A stretch of DNA of 64,000 nucleotides from Mesorhizobium sophorae (GCF_002270415.1 NZ_NNRI01000007.1:1178001-1242000); one strand, 5' to 3'. Positions 8,496 through 17,102 are shown, counted from the stretch's first letter. Made by a program: numbers and translations. The notes: a model not told the origin generated them from the sequence alone.

Positions 8496-9290
8496 CTAGT
8501 CCGATTCCAGCAGGATTTCATCGGCCTCATCGGCTGTCCTCTTCAGGGTCATGTAGAGAACAAGGGCAACGATGCAGCCAAGGAAGATCAGGCTGGTGAA
8601 GGTGGTGCCGAAACCCAGGCCGCCATATTCGACCGGCTGCGACAGCAGATCGCCGAAGGAGGCGCCAAGCGGCCGTGTCAGGATATAGGCGAGCCAGAAG
8701 GCCAGGATGCCGTCGAGATGAAGCAGGTAGTAGGCAAGCGCGATGAGCGCGATGACGCCGCCGAACAGCAGGCCTGATGTCAGGTAGCCCATGTCGAAGC
8801 TCTCCGCGACGAGATCGCCGGCGGCGGTGCCGAGCGAAAAGGTGAACAGGATCGCCAGCCAGTAGAAGATCTCGCGCCTGGTGGTGACGATGGTGTGGAT
8901 CGACAGCGTTCGCTCGCTGGCGTACCAGACAGCGAATGTGGCGGCGAGCACGACGCTGAAAGCGATCGTGGTCGTTTCGAGACGCACGCCGAAATTGTCG
9001 ACGAGGTTGTCGGTGATCAGCGTGCCGACGACGCTGATCAGCACCACCGCCAACCAGTAGGCCCAGGGCACGTAGCGCTTCTGCGCGAACTGCGCGATAA
9101 TGGCGACGATCAGGATGCCGGTCATGATCAGCGATGTGACGGTCAGCCCGAGGCCGAGGTTGACGGCGAGATAATCGGCCGCCGTTTCACCCATGGTCAC
9201 CGCCATCAGCTTGATCAGCCAGAAATCGACGGTGACGTCGGGGACCCTGTTGTAGCTCGGTCCGGCAGGTTGCTTCTTGGTCGAGAGCAT
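8496..9290 (-). CDS. COG4705-type multi-pass membrane protein
   Basis: This encodes 264 residues from ATG 9290 (MLSTKKQ). About eight hydrophobic helices are visible, with two symmetrical motifs: GETAADYLAVNLGLG near residue 30 and GTAAGDLVAESFDMGY near 150, plus TRPLGASFGDLL near 205. These G-D-x-L repeats are typical of the uncharacterised COG4705 membrane family, common in rhizobia. It is transcribed toward the response regulator gene with a 180-bp gap, so it may be read independently. No function can be assigned beyond an inner-membrane location. Confidence 0.85.
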   Translation of the reverse strand: MLSTKKQPAGPSYNRVPDVTVDFWLIKLMAVTMGETAADYLAVNLGLGLTVTSLIMTGILIVAIIAQFAQKRYVPWAYWLAVVLISVVGTLITDNLVDNFGVRLETTTIAFSVVLAATFAVWYASERTLSIHTIVTTRREIFYWLAILFTFSLGTAAGDLVAESFDMGYLTSGLLFGGVIALIALAYYLLHLDGILAFWLAYILTRPLGASFGDLLSQPVEYGGLGFGTTFTSLIFLGCIVALVLYMTLKRTADEADEILLESD

Positions 9291-9429
9291 GGCTGAAGTC
9301 CTGAGGTTGATGATTATGGCGGAATGAAGCGCATCGCGAGGGGGTTCATGCGATCCGCTGGTGCATGTCATGTCCCAGTCGGTGCACAGCCTCGAATCAG
9401 GCCCGAGGCCATGCCTTGGGCGACACGGA

Positions 9430-9687
9430 TTATTTGCCCATGACCTTCATGGCCTGAGCGAAGAACTCGTCGGCGCGCTTGTCGTCATCGGCGTTGCAGC
9501 GTTCGATGCCCTTGGTTTCCAGTTCCGAGATCTTCGCCTTGTCCGCTGCGCTGAGCGTGGCCGCGGCCTCCGCCGCACGAAGGGTCTTCAACGTATCCTC
9601 GCAGGGCGCGGTTGCCGCCAGGACAGAGGAAACCGTACTGGACACGGCAAGGGTGCCCAATGCGATGGCTAGCGCAAATCGTCTCAT
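9430..9687 (-). CDS. small secreted protein, hypothetical
   Basis: This encodes 85 residues from ATG 9687 (MRRFALAIALGT). A signal peptide (cleavage near VLA-ATAP) precedes a short helical domain with two cysteines (PCEDTLKTLR and GIERCNADDD), which may form a disulfide, ending AQAMKVMGK. I do not recognise a named family, but the fold looks like a small periplasmic helical hairpin. The upstream region has the CTTAC-N6-GTAAG palindrome shared with the DUF1344 gene. It probably belongs to the regulon of the adjacent two-component system (inference). Confidence 0.75.
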   Translation of the reverse strand: MRRFALAIALGTLAVSSTVSSVLAATAPCEDTLKTLRAAEAAATLSAADKAKISELETKGIERCNADDDKRADEFFAQAMKVMGK

Positions 9688-9796
9688 GAGATGTTTCCCT
9701 GTTTGATGCCGGTTGCGGCTATTGAATCCGGCCCGGTGGTGGCCGATCCGGCACCAGCACAGTAGGGAAGCGAGTTCACGCTCGCCTGTCCGGCGG

Positions 9797-9812
9797 CTTA
9801 CAAATTCGTAAG
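9797..9812. promoter_or_regulatory. palindromic operator candidate CTTAC-N6-GTAAG
   Basis: CTTACAAATTCGTAAG is a perfect inverted repeat located about 110 bp upstream of the small secreted-protein gene (minus strand) and about 145 bp upstream of the methyltransferase-like gene (plus strand). It shares the TTACAAAT-NN-GTAA core with the site at 1516-1531. Two such sites around one two-component locus are unlikely to be accidental. Confidence 0.5.
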
Positions 9813-9957
9813 AATGGGCTGGGGCCGCGCGAAAAGCCTTTACGAACGCCTCGCGGTGCGCTGATAGAAGGCCGGGCGCCTTGCATCCGCCATCCATGGG
9901 GTGGCCCAGTGCCCCCAGGTTGCCGGACGCCCGGTTGCCAGCGCTCCAGGAAACACG

Positions 9958-10593
9958 ATGACCTACGCTACCCTAAAGCCGGTTTCTCGGGCCTTCAACC
10001 AACGCAAGCGGCTGATCTTCGTGCGGGTGGCGGCGGTACTGGCTGTGCTGCTTCTGTTTCTCACCAAACCGGCGCTCAGCGAGGGCTCGAACGGGCACGA
10101 GACGCTCGAACTGTTCGGCTTCTGCCTGGTACTGGTCTGCGTCGTAGGACGGCTGTGGAGCATCCTCTATGTCGGCGGCAAGAAGAACGAGGAACTGGTC
10201 TCGACCGGACCATTTTCGATGACTCAGAACCCGCTTTACTTCTTCTCGACGGTCGGGGCGGTCGGCATCGGATTGCTCTACGGCTCGTTGCTGGCGGCCG
10301 TCGCGCTTGGCCTTGCCAGCTTTTTCATCTTTCGCGTCACGGCGCGCAAGGAAGCCGGATTTTTGCTCGGCAAGTTCGGCCCGACCTACCTTGCCTATGT
10401 CAAGAACACGCCCCGGTTCTGGCCAAATCCGCTTCTGTATCATGACCATGACCAAATGCAGTTCTCGACGCTGGCGCTGAAGCGCACGTTCTATGACGGG
10501 CTCTATTTCCTCGCCATCTTCCCGGCCATCGAACTGGTCGAGCATTTCCGGGCGACCGGCCTGCTGTTCCCGGCCCTCGTCACGATCTATTGA
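9958..10593 (+). CDS. isoprenylcysteine carboxyl methyltransferase-like membrane protein
   Basis: This encodes 211 residues from ATG 9958 (MTYATLK). Several transmembrane helices flank the family core: ELVSTGPFSMTQNPLYFFS, matching the (V/T)xTGPYxxxRNPxYxxx motif, and the C-terminal LGKFGPTYLAYVKNTPRFWP, matching the FGxxYxxYxxxVPR motif. These mark the ICMT/PEMT family of integral membrane SAM-dependent methyltransferases; bacterial members have mostly unknown acceptors. The open frame extends further upstream, but the residues before MTYATLK are unlike any family N-terminus. Confidence 0.85.
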   Translation: MTYATLKPVSRAFNQRKRLIFVRVAAVLAVLLLFLTKPALSEGSNGHETLELFGFCLVLVCVVGRLWSILYVGGKKNEELVSTGPFSMTQNPLYFFSTVGAVGIGLLYGSLLAAVALGLASFFIFRVTARKEAGFLLGKFGPTYLAYVKNTPRFWPNPLLYHDHDQMQFSTLALKRTFYDGLYFLAIFPAIELVEHFRATGLLFPALVTIY

Positions 10594-10621
10594 TCAGCGG
10601 CGCAGCGCCGCTCAACCAGCG

Positions 10622-11110
10622 CTACGAGCTGCCAAGCGGATACGGCATGTAGCCGACGAAGCCGGCGATCTTCCAGCTGCCGGCGACCTTGGTGCAGAAA
10701 TACAGCGTCTGCCATTTCAGCCTGTCGACGCTGCCGTCCACCTTGGCGACGGAGCCGTCGAATTTCTTGTGCAGCACGGCGCGGTCGCCGTCGACATCGA
10801 TGTCACGCATGTTGGTGACGCGAAACAGCGCCTCGCGAAGCGGCTCGGCGAATTTCGTAGCCGCGGTCTCCTTCGCTTGGCGCAGCCACTCGTCGCGGTA
10901 GACCTCCAGCCGCGGGAACTGCAGCCTCCAGGCGTCGGCATTGCTGAGGAAATGCGCATGCATGCCGAAGAAGCTCGAGGCCACGAAATCATCCTCGACC
11001 ATCGACCAGTCCTGGCCGATGAAGGCGTCGATGTCGCGCCGCACCAACATTTCCCAGAGCGCGTGGCGATCGGCATCGCCGGCCGGAAACGGATTCTTGT
11101 CGTAGGGCAT
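10622..11110 (-). CDS. NTF2-like (SnoaL-type) protein
   Basis: This encodes 162 residues. It starts MPYDKNPFPAGDADRHALWEMLVRRDIDAFIGQDW, which looks like the helical start of an NTF2-like alpha+beta cone, and ends with beta strands DRLKWQTLYFCTKVAGSWKI. Such folds serve as small-molecule isomerases, dehydratases or binding subunits. No catalytic residues can be named. The start is supported by a purine-rich GGAGAGAGTGAG just upstream. It is convergent with the preceding methyltransferase-like gene (28-bp gap), so not part of that unit. Confidence 0.75.
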   Translation of the reverse strand: MPYDKNPFPAGDADRHALWEMLVRRDIDAFIGQDWSMVEDDFVASSFFGMHAHFLSNADAWRLQFPRLEVYRDEWLRQAKETAATKFAEPLREALFRVTNMRDIDVDGDRAVLHKKFDGSVAKVDGSVDRLKWQTLYFCTKVAGSWKIAGFVGYMPYPLGSS

Positions 11111-11331
11111 TTTCTCACTCTCTCCGGGTCACAAATGCGTCTATCGTCGCGGCTTCAAAGCAGCCTGACGGCGCGCACGATGCAAGCGCTTCTGTAATAA
11201 AGCAACATGGACTCTGTGAAAATGTTGCTTTCCAACAGAACCCCTATGAGGATCGCCCCGATCGCTGTAGATGTCGATCGAGGCGGGGAGCCGCCATGGC
11301 ATCCCGTCACGTCATCAGAGGAGGTGATCCC

Positions 11332-11697
11332 TTGCCGAAGCAGTGTTTTGGAACGTCGCATGTGCCGCTGTCGCCGGCAGTGCGCGCCGGCGATTTCGTC
11401 TATGTCTCGGGCCAGGTTCCCGTCGGCAGCGACGGCATCGTGGCCAAGGGCGGCATAACGGAACAGACCGAACAGGTGCTCGCCAATGTGAAGGCCGCGC
11501 TGGCGCTGGCCGGCTGCACCCTGGACGATGTTGTCAAGACCACGGTCTGGCTTGAGGACGCGCGCGATTTCGGCGCCTTCAACGCGGTCTATGCCAGGCA
11601 TTTCCCGAAGAACCCGCCGGCCCGCACCACAGTCGAGTCGCGGCTGATGATCGACATCAAGATCGAAGTCGAGGCGGTGGCCTACCGGCCGGTCTAA
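11332..11697 (+). CDS. RidA family (YjgF/YER057c/UK114) protein
   Basis: This encodes 121 residues. The family pattern is clear: VPLSPAVRAGDFVYVSGQVP at the N-terminus, TEQVLANVKAALALAGCTL in the middle, then PPARTTVESRL with the Arg (about 98) that in RidA binds the substrate carboxylate. RidA hydrolyses reactive enamine/imine intermediates; diverged family members act on other substrates. I chose TTG 11332 because an almost perfect Shine-Dalgarno (AGGAGGTGAT) lies five bases upstream. An in-frame ATG at 11296, also with a GGGGAG upstream, would add 12 residues and cannot be excluded. The gene is followed 40 bp later by an amidohydrolase gene on the same strand, so it probably assists a shared catabolic route. 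Confidence 0.9.
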   Translation: MPKQCFGTSHVPLSPAVRAGDFVYVSGQVPVGSDGIVAKGGITEQTEQVLANVKAALALAGCTLDDVVKTTVWLEDARDFGAFNAVYARHFPKNPPARTTVESRLMIDIKIEVEAVAYRPV

Positions 11698-11737
11698 GTC
11701 TCCGAGGCGGCAAAACAACGAAACGGAGGTTACCTCA

Positions 11738-12973
11738 ATGCAATTCGACCTCCTGCTGAAGGGCGGACGGCTGATCGACCCGGCATCCAGGCTCGATGCG
11801 CCGCGCGATGTCGCCATCGCCAATGGCCGCATTGCCGCGGTCGATGTCGATATCCCGGCCGACCGCGCCGCGCAGATCGTCGATGCCGCCGGCTGCATCG
11901 TCACTCCCGGCCTCGTCGACCTGCACAGCCACGTCTATTGGGGCGGCACGTCGCTCGGCGTCGATGCCGACCGACTGGCCGCCAAAAGCGGAACCACCAC
12001 CTTCATCGATGCGGGCAGTGCGGGCGCGGGCAATTTCCTCGGCTTCCGCCGCCATGTCATGGAGCGCTCGAAGATTCGCATCCTGGCCTATGTCAACATT
12101 TCCTTTGCCGGCATCTTCGGCTTCTCGCAGACGGTGTCGGTCGGCGAGTGCAGCGATCTCAGGCTGTGCGAACCGCGCGAAGTCGTGGCCGCGGCGCGCG
12201 AACACCGCGATGTCGTGGTCGGCGTCAAAGTTCGGTCCGGCCGCCATGCCGGCGGCACCAGCGGCATCGCCCCGGTCGATCTGGCGCTGGAAGCCGCCGA
12301 CCAGGCCGGCCTGCCGCTGATGGCGCATATCGACGAGCCGCCGCCCGGCCGCTCGGAAGTGCTGCCGCGCCTGCGCAAGGGCGACATCCTCACCCACTGC
12401 TTCCGGCCGTTCCCCAACGCGCCGGTGTTCGCCTCCGGCGCGGTGCGGCCGGACATGCGGCTGGCGCGCGAGCGCGGTGTCATCTTCGACCTCGGCCATG
12501 GCATGGGTTCGTTCGATTTCGCGGTGGCGCGGGCCATGCTCGAGGAGGGGCTGGCGCCCGACGTGATCAGCAGCGACGTCCATCTCTACTGCGTCGACGG
12601 GCCGGCCTTCGACATCCTGGTCTGCATGTCGAAGCTTTTGGCGCTCGGTATGCCGCTGGTCGAGGTTCTACGCGCGGCGACACAAGCCCCGGCGCAGGCG
12701 ATTGCCAGGCCCGACCTCGGCACGCTGGCGGTCGGCACCGTCGGCGACGTCGCCGTGCTGCGGCAGCGCCCAGGTCGCTTTACCTTTGTCGACGCGGTCG
12801 GCGCCTCGCTGGTCGCCGACCAGCGGCTGGTCTGCGAAGGCATCGCCATCGGCGGCACCTGGTGGCCGAACGAGGCGGTCAACGATGCCAGCGAGACCGA
12901 GCGTTTCGAGGCGCATCCCACGCATACGCATGTCGAGGTGGCGTCGCGGCACTTTGGGCATCGGCACGAGTGA
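11738..12973 (+). CDS. amidohydrolase/deacetylase family metallohydrolase
   Basis: This encodes 411 residues. It has the amidohydrolase-superfamily layout: an N-terminal beta-sandwich (LLKGGRLIDPASRLDAPRDV), then a TIM barrel with metal ligands His63 and His65 (LVDLHSHV), probable carboxylated Lys164 (GVKVRSG), His197 (LMAHIDEPP), His220 (ILTHCF) and catalytic Asp280 (ISSDVH), then the closing sandwich (GTVGDVAVL). The family includes D-aminoacylase- and dihydroorotase-like enzymes that hydrolyse N-acyl or cyclic amide bonds. Start ATG has GGAGGT upstream. Pairing with RidA and the following oxidative genes suggests catabolism of an N-containing compound (inference). Confidence 0.9.
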   Translation: MQFDLLLKGGRLIDPASRLDAPRDVAIANGRIAAVDVDIPADRAAQIVDAAGCIVTPGLVDLHSHVYWGGTSLGVDADRLAAKSGTTTFIDAGSAGAGNFLGFRRHVMERSKIRILAYVNISFAGIFGFSQTVSVGECSDLRLCEPREVVAAAREHRDVVVGVKVRSGRHAGGTSGIAPVDLALEAADQAGLPLMAHIDEPPPGRSEVLPRLRKGDILTHCFRPFPNAPVFASGAVRPDMRLARERGVIFDLGHGMGSFDFAVARAMLEEGLAPDVISSDVHLYCVDGPAFDILVCMSKLLALGMPLVEVLRAATQAPAQAIARPDLGTLAVGTVGDVAVLRQRPGRFTFVDAVGASLVADQRLVCEGIAIGGTWWPNEAVNDASETERFEAHPTHTHVEVASRHFGHRHE

Positions 12974-12982
12974 TGAGAGCCA

Positions 12983-13004
12983 ATCTCCCCCACGTGGGGG
13001 AGAT
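12983..13004. terminator. perfect 22-bp palindrome between convergent genes
   Basis: ATCTCCCCCAC followed directly by GTGGGGGAGAT forms a perfect 22-bp palindrome between the stop codons of two convergent genes (12973 and 13011). It has no long T-run, so it is either a bidirectional hairpin terminator or one of the CTCCCCC...GGGGGAG intergenic repeats common in Mesorhizobium. Confidence 0.5.
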
Positions 13005-13010
13005 CGGGCG

Positions 13011-14801
13011 TCACCGTCCGGCGTTGCTGAAAGCCCCATAGACGGTCGTCTCAATCCCCTCCATGCGCGCCTTGATCTGCAGCGCCACATATTTCGAATA
13101 GAAGCGAGACAGTGCCAGATTGCCGCCGTGGAACCACAGCGCTTGCTGAGCAGTCGGCTTCCACATGTTGCGCAACTCGCCTTGCCAGGGTCCGGGATCG
13201 CCCTTCACGCCGGAGCCAAGCCCCCAGCACGGGCCGACCTTGTCGGCGACCTCGCGCGAGACGATCGCGGCCACCGTCTCGTTCATCGACTGAAAACCGG
13301 TGCAGGCGACGATCGCGTCGGCGGCAAGCTCGCTGCCGTCCTCGAAAAGGATGCCGGTCGGCGTCAGCGATTTGATGGCGACGCCGCTGCGCACGCCGAT
13401 CTCGCCGTCGATGATCAGGTCGGAGGCACCGACATCGATGTAATAGCCGGAGCCGGTGCGGTAGGCCTTCATCAGCAGGCCGGTCTCGTCATCGCCGAAA
13501 TCGATGGCGAAGCCGGCGGCGCGCAGGCGGTCGTAGAAGGCCGCGTCGCGTTCCTTGATCACCTCGTAGAGCGCCTGCTGGCCCTTCGGCACCAGCGCGA
13601 AGGGCGTCGAGGCGACGATCATGTCGGCCTTCTCGGTGGTGATGCCGCGCGCCAGCGCGTTCTCCGAAAAGATCTCGAAGCCAACTTCCATCAGCGTGTC
13701 CGACTTGACCACTGTGGTCGGCGAGCGCTGGATCATGGTGACCTCCGCGCCGCTCTCCCAGAGGTCGACACTGACATCATGCCCGGAGCTTGCCGCGCCG
13801 ATGACGGCAACCTTCCTGCCGCGGAATTTCTCGCCGCTGGAGTACTGGCTGGAGTGCAGCAACTCGCCTTTGAATTGATCGGCGCCTGGCAGGTCGATCC
13901 GCCGCGGCGGACCATAGGCACCGGTGGCGAAAACAATATGCTTCGGCTTCAGCGTGATGTGGCGGCCGACGCGATCCACCACGACGGTCCAGACCTTTTC
14001 GGCCTCGTCATAGGACGCGCTGAGGCACTTCGTGGCGACCCAGTAGTTGAGCTCCATGACGCGCGTGTACATTTCCAGCCAGTCGCCCATCTTGTCCTTG
14101 GGCGTGAACACCGGCCAGTTTTCCGGGAACGGAATGTAGGGCAGATGATCGTACCAGACCGGATCGTGCAGCACGAGTGTGCGGTAGCGGTTGCGCCAGG
14201 AATCGCCGGGGCGCGCGTTCTTCTCGATGACGATGGTGGGCACGCCGAGCTGCCTGAGCCGCGCGCCCAGCATGATGCCGCCCTGGCCGCCGCCTATGAC
14301 CAGGCAGTAGGGTTGTTCGCCGGCGCCGAGGTCGCGCGTCTCGCGCGCCCGCGCCTCAGCCCAGGTCTCGCGGTCGGGGTCGGCCTTGTGGCGCACACCC
14401 AGCGGCCGCGCCGGTCCCTTGCGCTCCTCGAACCCCTTGAGGTCGGTCATCCCGGTGAACAGCGTCCGGCAGCGGCCATCGCGCAGGCGCATGACGCCCT
14501 GGCCTGAAGCATCGGCGGTTTCGAAGCTGAACCAGGCCTCGACAGTGCCCTCGTCCGAGGTCGCCTCGCCGGTCAACTGCCATGCGGCCGGCTTCGTCGC
14601 CGCCAGCGTCGAGGCGAGCATGTCGGCGATCGCCTCGCGGCCTTCCAGGGTCGTGATGTTCCAGGTGAAGGTCAGGAGATCGCGCCAGTAGCAGTCGTCG
14701 ACGAACAGGTTGCTTGCCGCCGCCACGTCACCCGCTGCGAGCGCCTTGCCAAAGGAGCCGAGCCATGCGGCCGCCTGTTTCGATGGTGCCATGTCGAGCA
14801 T
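13011..14801 (-). CDS. flavin-containing monooxygenase with N-terminal NTF2-like domain
   Basis: This encodes 596 residues. Residues 1-125 form an NTF2-like domain (NLFVDDCYWRDLLTFTW, VMRLRDGRCRTLFTG). The rest is a two-dinucleotide-binding-domain flavoprotein: FAD motif VIGGGQGG (168-175), a type-I flavin monooxygenase fingerprint-like FKGELLHSSQY (310-320), NADPH motif VIGAASSGHD (333-342), ATGAYGPP and C-terminal CTGFQ. Such enzymes N- or S-oxygenate small molecules or do Baeyer-Villiger reactions. ATG 14801 is preferred because GAGGG lies five bases upstream; ATG 14792 is an alternative. The frame upstream of 14801 is not plausible protein. The NTF2 fusion recurs in bacterial members of this family. 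Confidence 0.92.
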   Translation of the reverse strand: MLDMAPSKQAAAWLGSFGKALAAGDVAAASNLFVDDCYWRDLLTFTWNITTLEGREAIADMLASTLAATKPAAWQLTGEATSDEGTVEAWFSFETADASGQGVMRLRDGRCRTLFTGMTDLKGFEERKGPARPLGVRHKADPDRETWAEARARETRDLGAGEQPYCLVIGGGQGGIMLGARLRQLGVPTIVIEKNARPGDSWRNRYRTLVLHDPVWYDHLPYIPFPENWPVFTPKDKMGDWLEMYTRVMELNYWVATKCLSASYDEAEKVWTVVVDRVGRHITLKPKHIVFATGAYGPPRRIDLPGADQFKGELLHSSQYSSGEKFRGRKVAVIGAASSGHDVSVDLWESGAEVTMIQRSPTTVVKSDTLMEVGFEIFSENALARGITTEKADMIVASTPFALVPKGQQALYEVIKERDAAFYDRLRAAGFAIDFGDDETGLLMKAYRTGSGYYIDVGASDLIIDGEIGVRSGVAIKSLTPTGILFEDGSELAADAIVACTGFQSMNETVAAIVSREVADKVGPCWGLGSGVKGDPGPWQGELRNMWKPTAQQALWFHGGNLALSRFYSKYVALQIKARMEGIETTVYGAFSNAGR

Positions 14802-14923
14802 TTCTTCCCTCTTGCCGCAAAGGCGCCGAACACGGCGCGAAAACTCAATTGTCGACCTTGGCGCATCGCGCTGTGGAGCGCTACTCCCGAAGTGAGCAAC
14901 GGCCAGGACCAAACCCGCCCCCG

Positions 14924-16168
14924 CTACCCGATCGCCTCCAGCCGCCTTGGCAGGCGGTTCATGGCAACCGGCCCGTCCGGCGTGATCAGGAATTGGTCCT
15001 CGAGATTGAAGCTGGCGAGGCCATCGATGTAGAGCGGGATCTCGAAGGCCAGCACCATGCCGGCTTCGATCACGACATCGCTGTCGGCCGCAATGAACGG
15101 CCATTGTTCGGAAAAGACCGACTGGCCGACGCCATGGCCGAAATGACCGCGGCGGTAGGAGCGCAGCCCTTGCCGCGCCAGGCTGTCGCTGGCGACGCGG
15201 TGCACATGGCCCAGCGAGGCTCCCGGAACAAGGGCTGCCAGCCCATCCTCGAAGGCCTGCTCGGCGACGGCATGCAGCTCGGCCTGTTCGGCGGATGGCG
15301 ACCCGAAAATGAAGTTGCGCGACATGTCGGAGGCGTAGCCGCCGACGGTGCAGACCATGTCGCACTTCAGCGGGTCGCCGGGCATTGCCCTGGCATCGGC
15401 GCCTTTGGCCCGGGCGCCCAGCGTCATGTATTCGGCGGTAGCAACCGGAAGCGACAGGCCGGCCGCGGCCGAGGCAACGCCGTCCCGGTAGAGCGCGACG
15501 AGATCGGCCTGGCGCATGCCGGCCATTGCATCCACCTGCAGCCGGTCCAGCCCGGCTTCCGACAGGATGATGCCTTGCTGGAGAAGCTCGATCTCGCGTT
15601 GCGACTTCACTGCCCGCAACCGATCGAGAACCTCCGAACCGTCGACCATCGAACAGTACGGTAGCATCGCCTGCAGGACCGAGAAATCTGCGACGGCAAT
15701 GAAATCGAGGTCAACGCCGATGGTCGCGCGGTCAAGCCCGAAGCCTGTCAAGACCTGCTTCAGCTCGCGGGCGGAACTGGCCAGGTCGAATGTTGCTGGC
15801 CGGGAAAAGTCGGGCGACCGGCCAGAGGATGCGAGGCCGGCCTCGACGCGTTGCGCCAGCGTATCGCCAGTGGTCGAGACGTTGAGCGTGGCGGTTTCGA
15901 TCCAGATCGGGTGGCTGCGGACCACGGCGTCCGGCAATGCCGCCTGCAGCTGAGCCGCGTTGAAATCCGCCACCACGACACCGATCGGCAGGTCTTGCCG
16001 GGCCGGGATGATAACGAAGCCGGCGCCGGCTCGCCGGAACAGTCCCGCCGGGCCGATCCAGGCACCGGTCGCATAGTGGAATGCCTCGGGCGCGCAGAGC
16101 ACCAGCGCCTGCAGGCCGGCGCGTTCCATCAGTTGCGTCGCGCGCAGGCGGTCGACAAACCCCGTCAT
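14924..16168 (-). CDS. M24 family metallopeptidase (Xaa-Pro aminopeptidase-like)
   Basis: This encodes 414 residues from ATG 16168 (MTGFVDRLRA), with GGAG eight bases upstream. An N-terminal creatinase-like domain (about 1-180) precedes the pita-bread catalytic domain with all five metal ligands in order: Asp270 and Asp281 (CDMVCTVGGYASDMSR, spacing 11), His345 (GHFGHGVGQ), Glu376 (AFEIPLY) and Glu390 (NLEDQF). Members cleave Xaa-Pro dipeptides or act as creatinase/DMSP lyase-like hydrolases, so the substrate is open. Same strand as the flavin monooxygenase, 122 bp upstream of it; co-transcription is plausible. Confidence 0.9.
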   Translation of the reverse strand: MTGFVDRLRATQLMERAGLQALVLCAPEAFHYATGAWIGPAGLFRRAGAGFVIIPARQDLPIGVVVADFNAAQLQAALPDAVVRSHPIWIETATLNVSTTGDTLAQRVEAGLASSGRSPDFSRPATFDLASSARELKQVLTGFGLDRATIGVDLDFIAVADFSVLQAMLPYCSMVDGSEVLDRLRAVKSQREIELLQQGIILSEAGLDRLQVDAMAGMRQADLVALYRDGVASAAAGLSLPVATAEYMTLGARAKGADARAMPGDPLKCDMVCTVGGYASDMSRNFIFGSPSAEQAELHAVAEQAFEDGLAALVPGASLGHVHRVASDSLARQGLRSYRRGHFGHGVGQSVFSEQWPFIAADSDVVIEAGMVLAFEIPLYIDGLASFNLEDQFLITPDGPVAMNRLPRRLEAIG

Positions 16169-16286
16169 GAATTCTTCTCCGGATGTCCGAAGCGGCAACG
16201 GAGCATTCCGGGTAGAGACAATCAAGCCCGGTTTCATGGGGCAGAGGTGTGCGGACTTGCGCGATGTTGGCGCGACAGCACCCCCG

Positions 16287-16868
16287 CTACTTGATGGATT
16301 CCAGCTTGGCGACGGCAGCCGTGAAGCCAGCCAGTGACACCGGAATGGTGACCGGCTTGCGGGTGACCGATTCCATGCCGATGTTCAGGTTGGTTCCCGA
16401 CTTCATGGCCTTGATGATATCCGCTGACAGCGGCGTGGCGGCATAGGCGCCGTTCTGGTCGCTGGTCTGGATGGCGAGCACTGTCTTCTGGCCCTGGTCG
16501 ATCTGGAACGAGGCGCCGGACGGCAGGAACAGCCCATGTGGCAGCGCGAGCAGCATGGCCAGGCCGCCATTGCCGTTGTCGCGGCGCACGGTCACGGTCA
16601 GCACGCGCTGTCCGGACTTGGCTTCGGTGAGGTTCTGCGACACCTGGCACTGAAGCTCGGCGGTTGCCGAGCCGCTCGAGCAGTTCACCGCCCACGGATT
16701 GGCATCGGCAGGTTTTGCATTGGAATCAATCGGTTTGGGCTGGGCCGGCTTGACGTCTTCGGCAAGGGCTGGTTCCGCCGCCGACAGGACCAGCCACAGG
16801 GCGGCTAAACTTGCGATCATTAGATTAGCACGAGCTAAAATTGATGACATTTTCTTTGGGCCCTGCAT
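16287..16868 (-). CDS. invasion associated locus B (IalB) family protein
   Basis: This encodes 193 residues. A signal peptide (LMIASLAALWLVLSAAEPALA) is followed by a Pro/Lys-rich spacer and the IalB domain: WAVNCSSG, CQVSQNLTEAKSGQRVLTVTV, LPHGLFLPSGASFQID and a C-terminal PVSLAGFTAAVAKL. The family is named from Bartonella, where it affects erythrocyte invasion; in rhizobia it is a common periplasmic protein of unknown role. Start 16868 has GGGAAAGAAAGA upstream; MSSIL at 16850 is an alternative. It is divergent from the giant adhesin gene, and the two share a 234-bp intergenic region. Confidence 0.88.
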   Translation of the reverse strand: MQGPKKMSSILARANLMIASLAALWLVLSAAEPALAEDVKPAQPKPIDSNAKPADANPWAVNCSSGSATAELQCQVSQNLTEAKSGQRVLTVTVRRDNGNGGLAMLLALPHGLFLPSGASFQIDQGQKTVLAIQTSDQNGAYAATPLSADIIKAMKSGTNLNIGMESVTRKPVTIPVSLAGFTAAVAKLESIK

Positions 16869-16974
16869 TCTTTCTTTCCCTGCCAGGTATTTTCATCGGT
16901 GGCGTTTGATACAACACTCGCGACTGTTTCGGAAGCTAGGCCGGCGCCAAGAAAGCCGGCAAAAGTACTGTGGC

Positions 16975-16992
16975 CTTTCGGACACACGAAAG
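16975..16992. promoter_or_regulatory. hyphenated palindrome in the IalB/adhesin divergent promoter region
   Basis: CTTTCG-GACACA-CGAAAG is a perfect inverted repeat (6-bp arms, 6-bp spacer) midway between the divergent starts at 16868 and 17103. Its position suits an operator controlling the giant adhesin gene, IalB or both. No cognate regulator is encoded nearby. The intergenic region also holds a TATACAATA stretch at about 17037 that could be a -10 element, but I could not pair it with a convincing -35. Confidence 0.35.
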
Positions 16993-17102
16993 AAAATTGG
17001 AGGAAACCCCTAGAAATCGAAGGAGCCGAGACTCGCTATACAATACAATCTGCGTAAAACTTAAACACGCGGGACGTGCAGTCCCAGAAGGACTCGCCTG
17101 GG

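Noticed and set aside
12702..14507. Plus-strand open frame of 601 codons opposite the flavin monooxygenase gene
   Set aside because: It overlaps a gene with clear FAD and NADPH motifs and its own translation shows no recognisable motif.
13011..15365. 784-residue version of the flavin monooxygenase reaching into the M24 peptidase gene
   Set aside because: The added residues are an out-of-frame reading of the peptidase gene; a good ribosome-binding site precedes ATG 14801.
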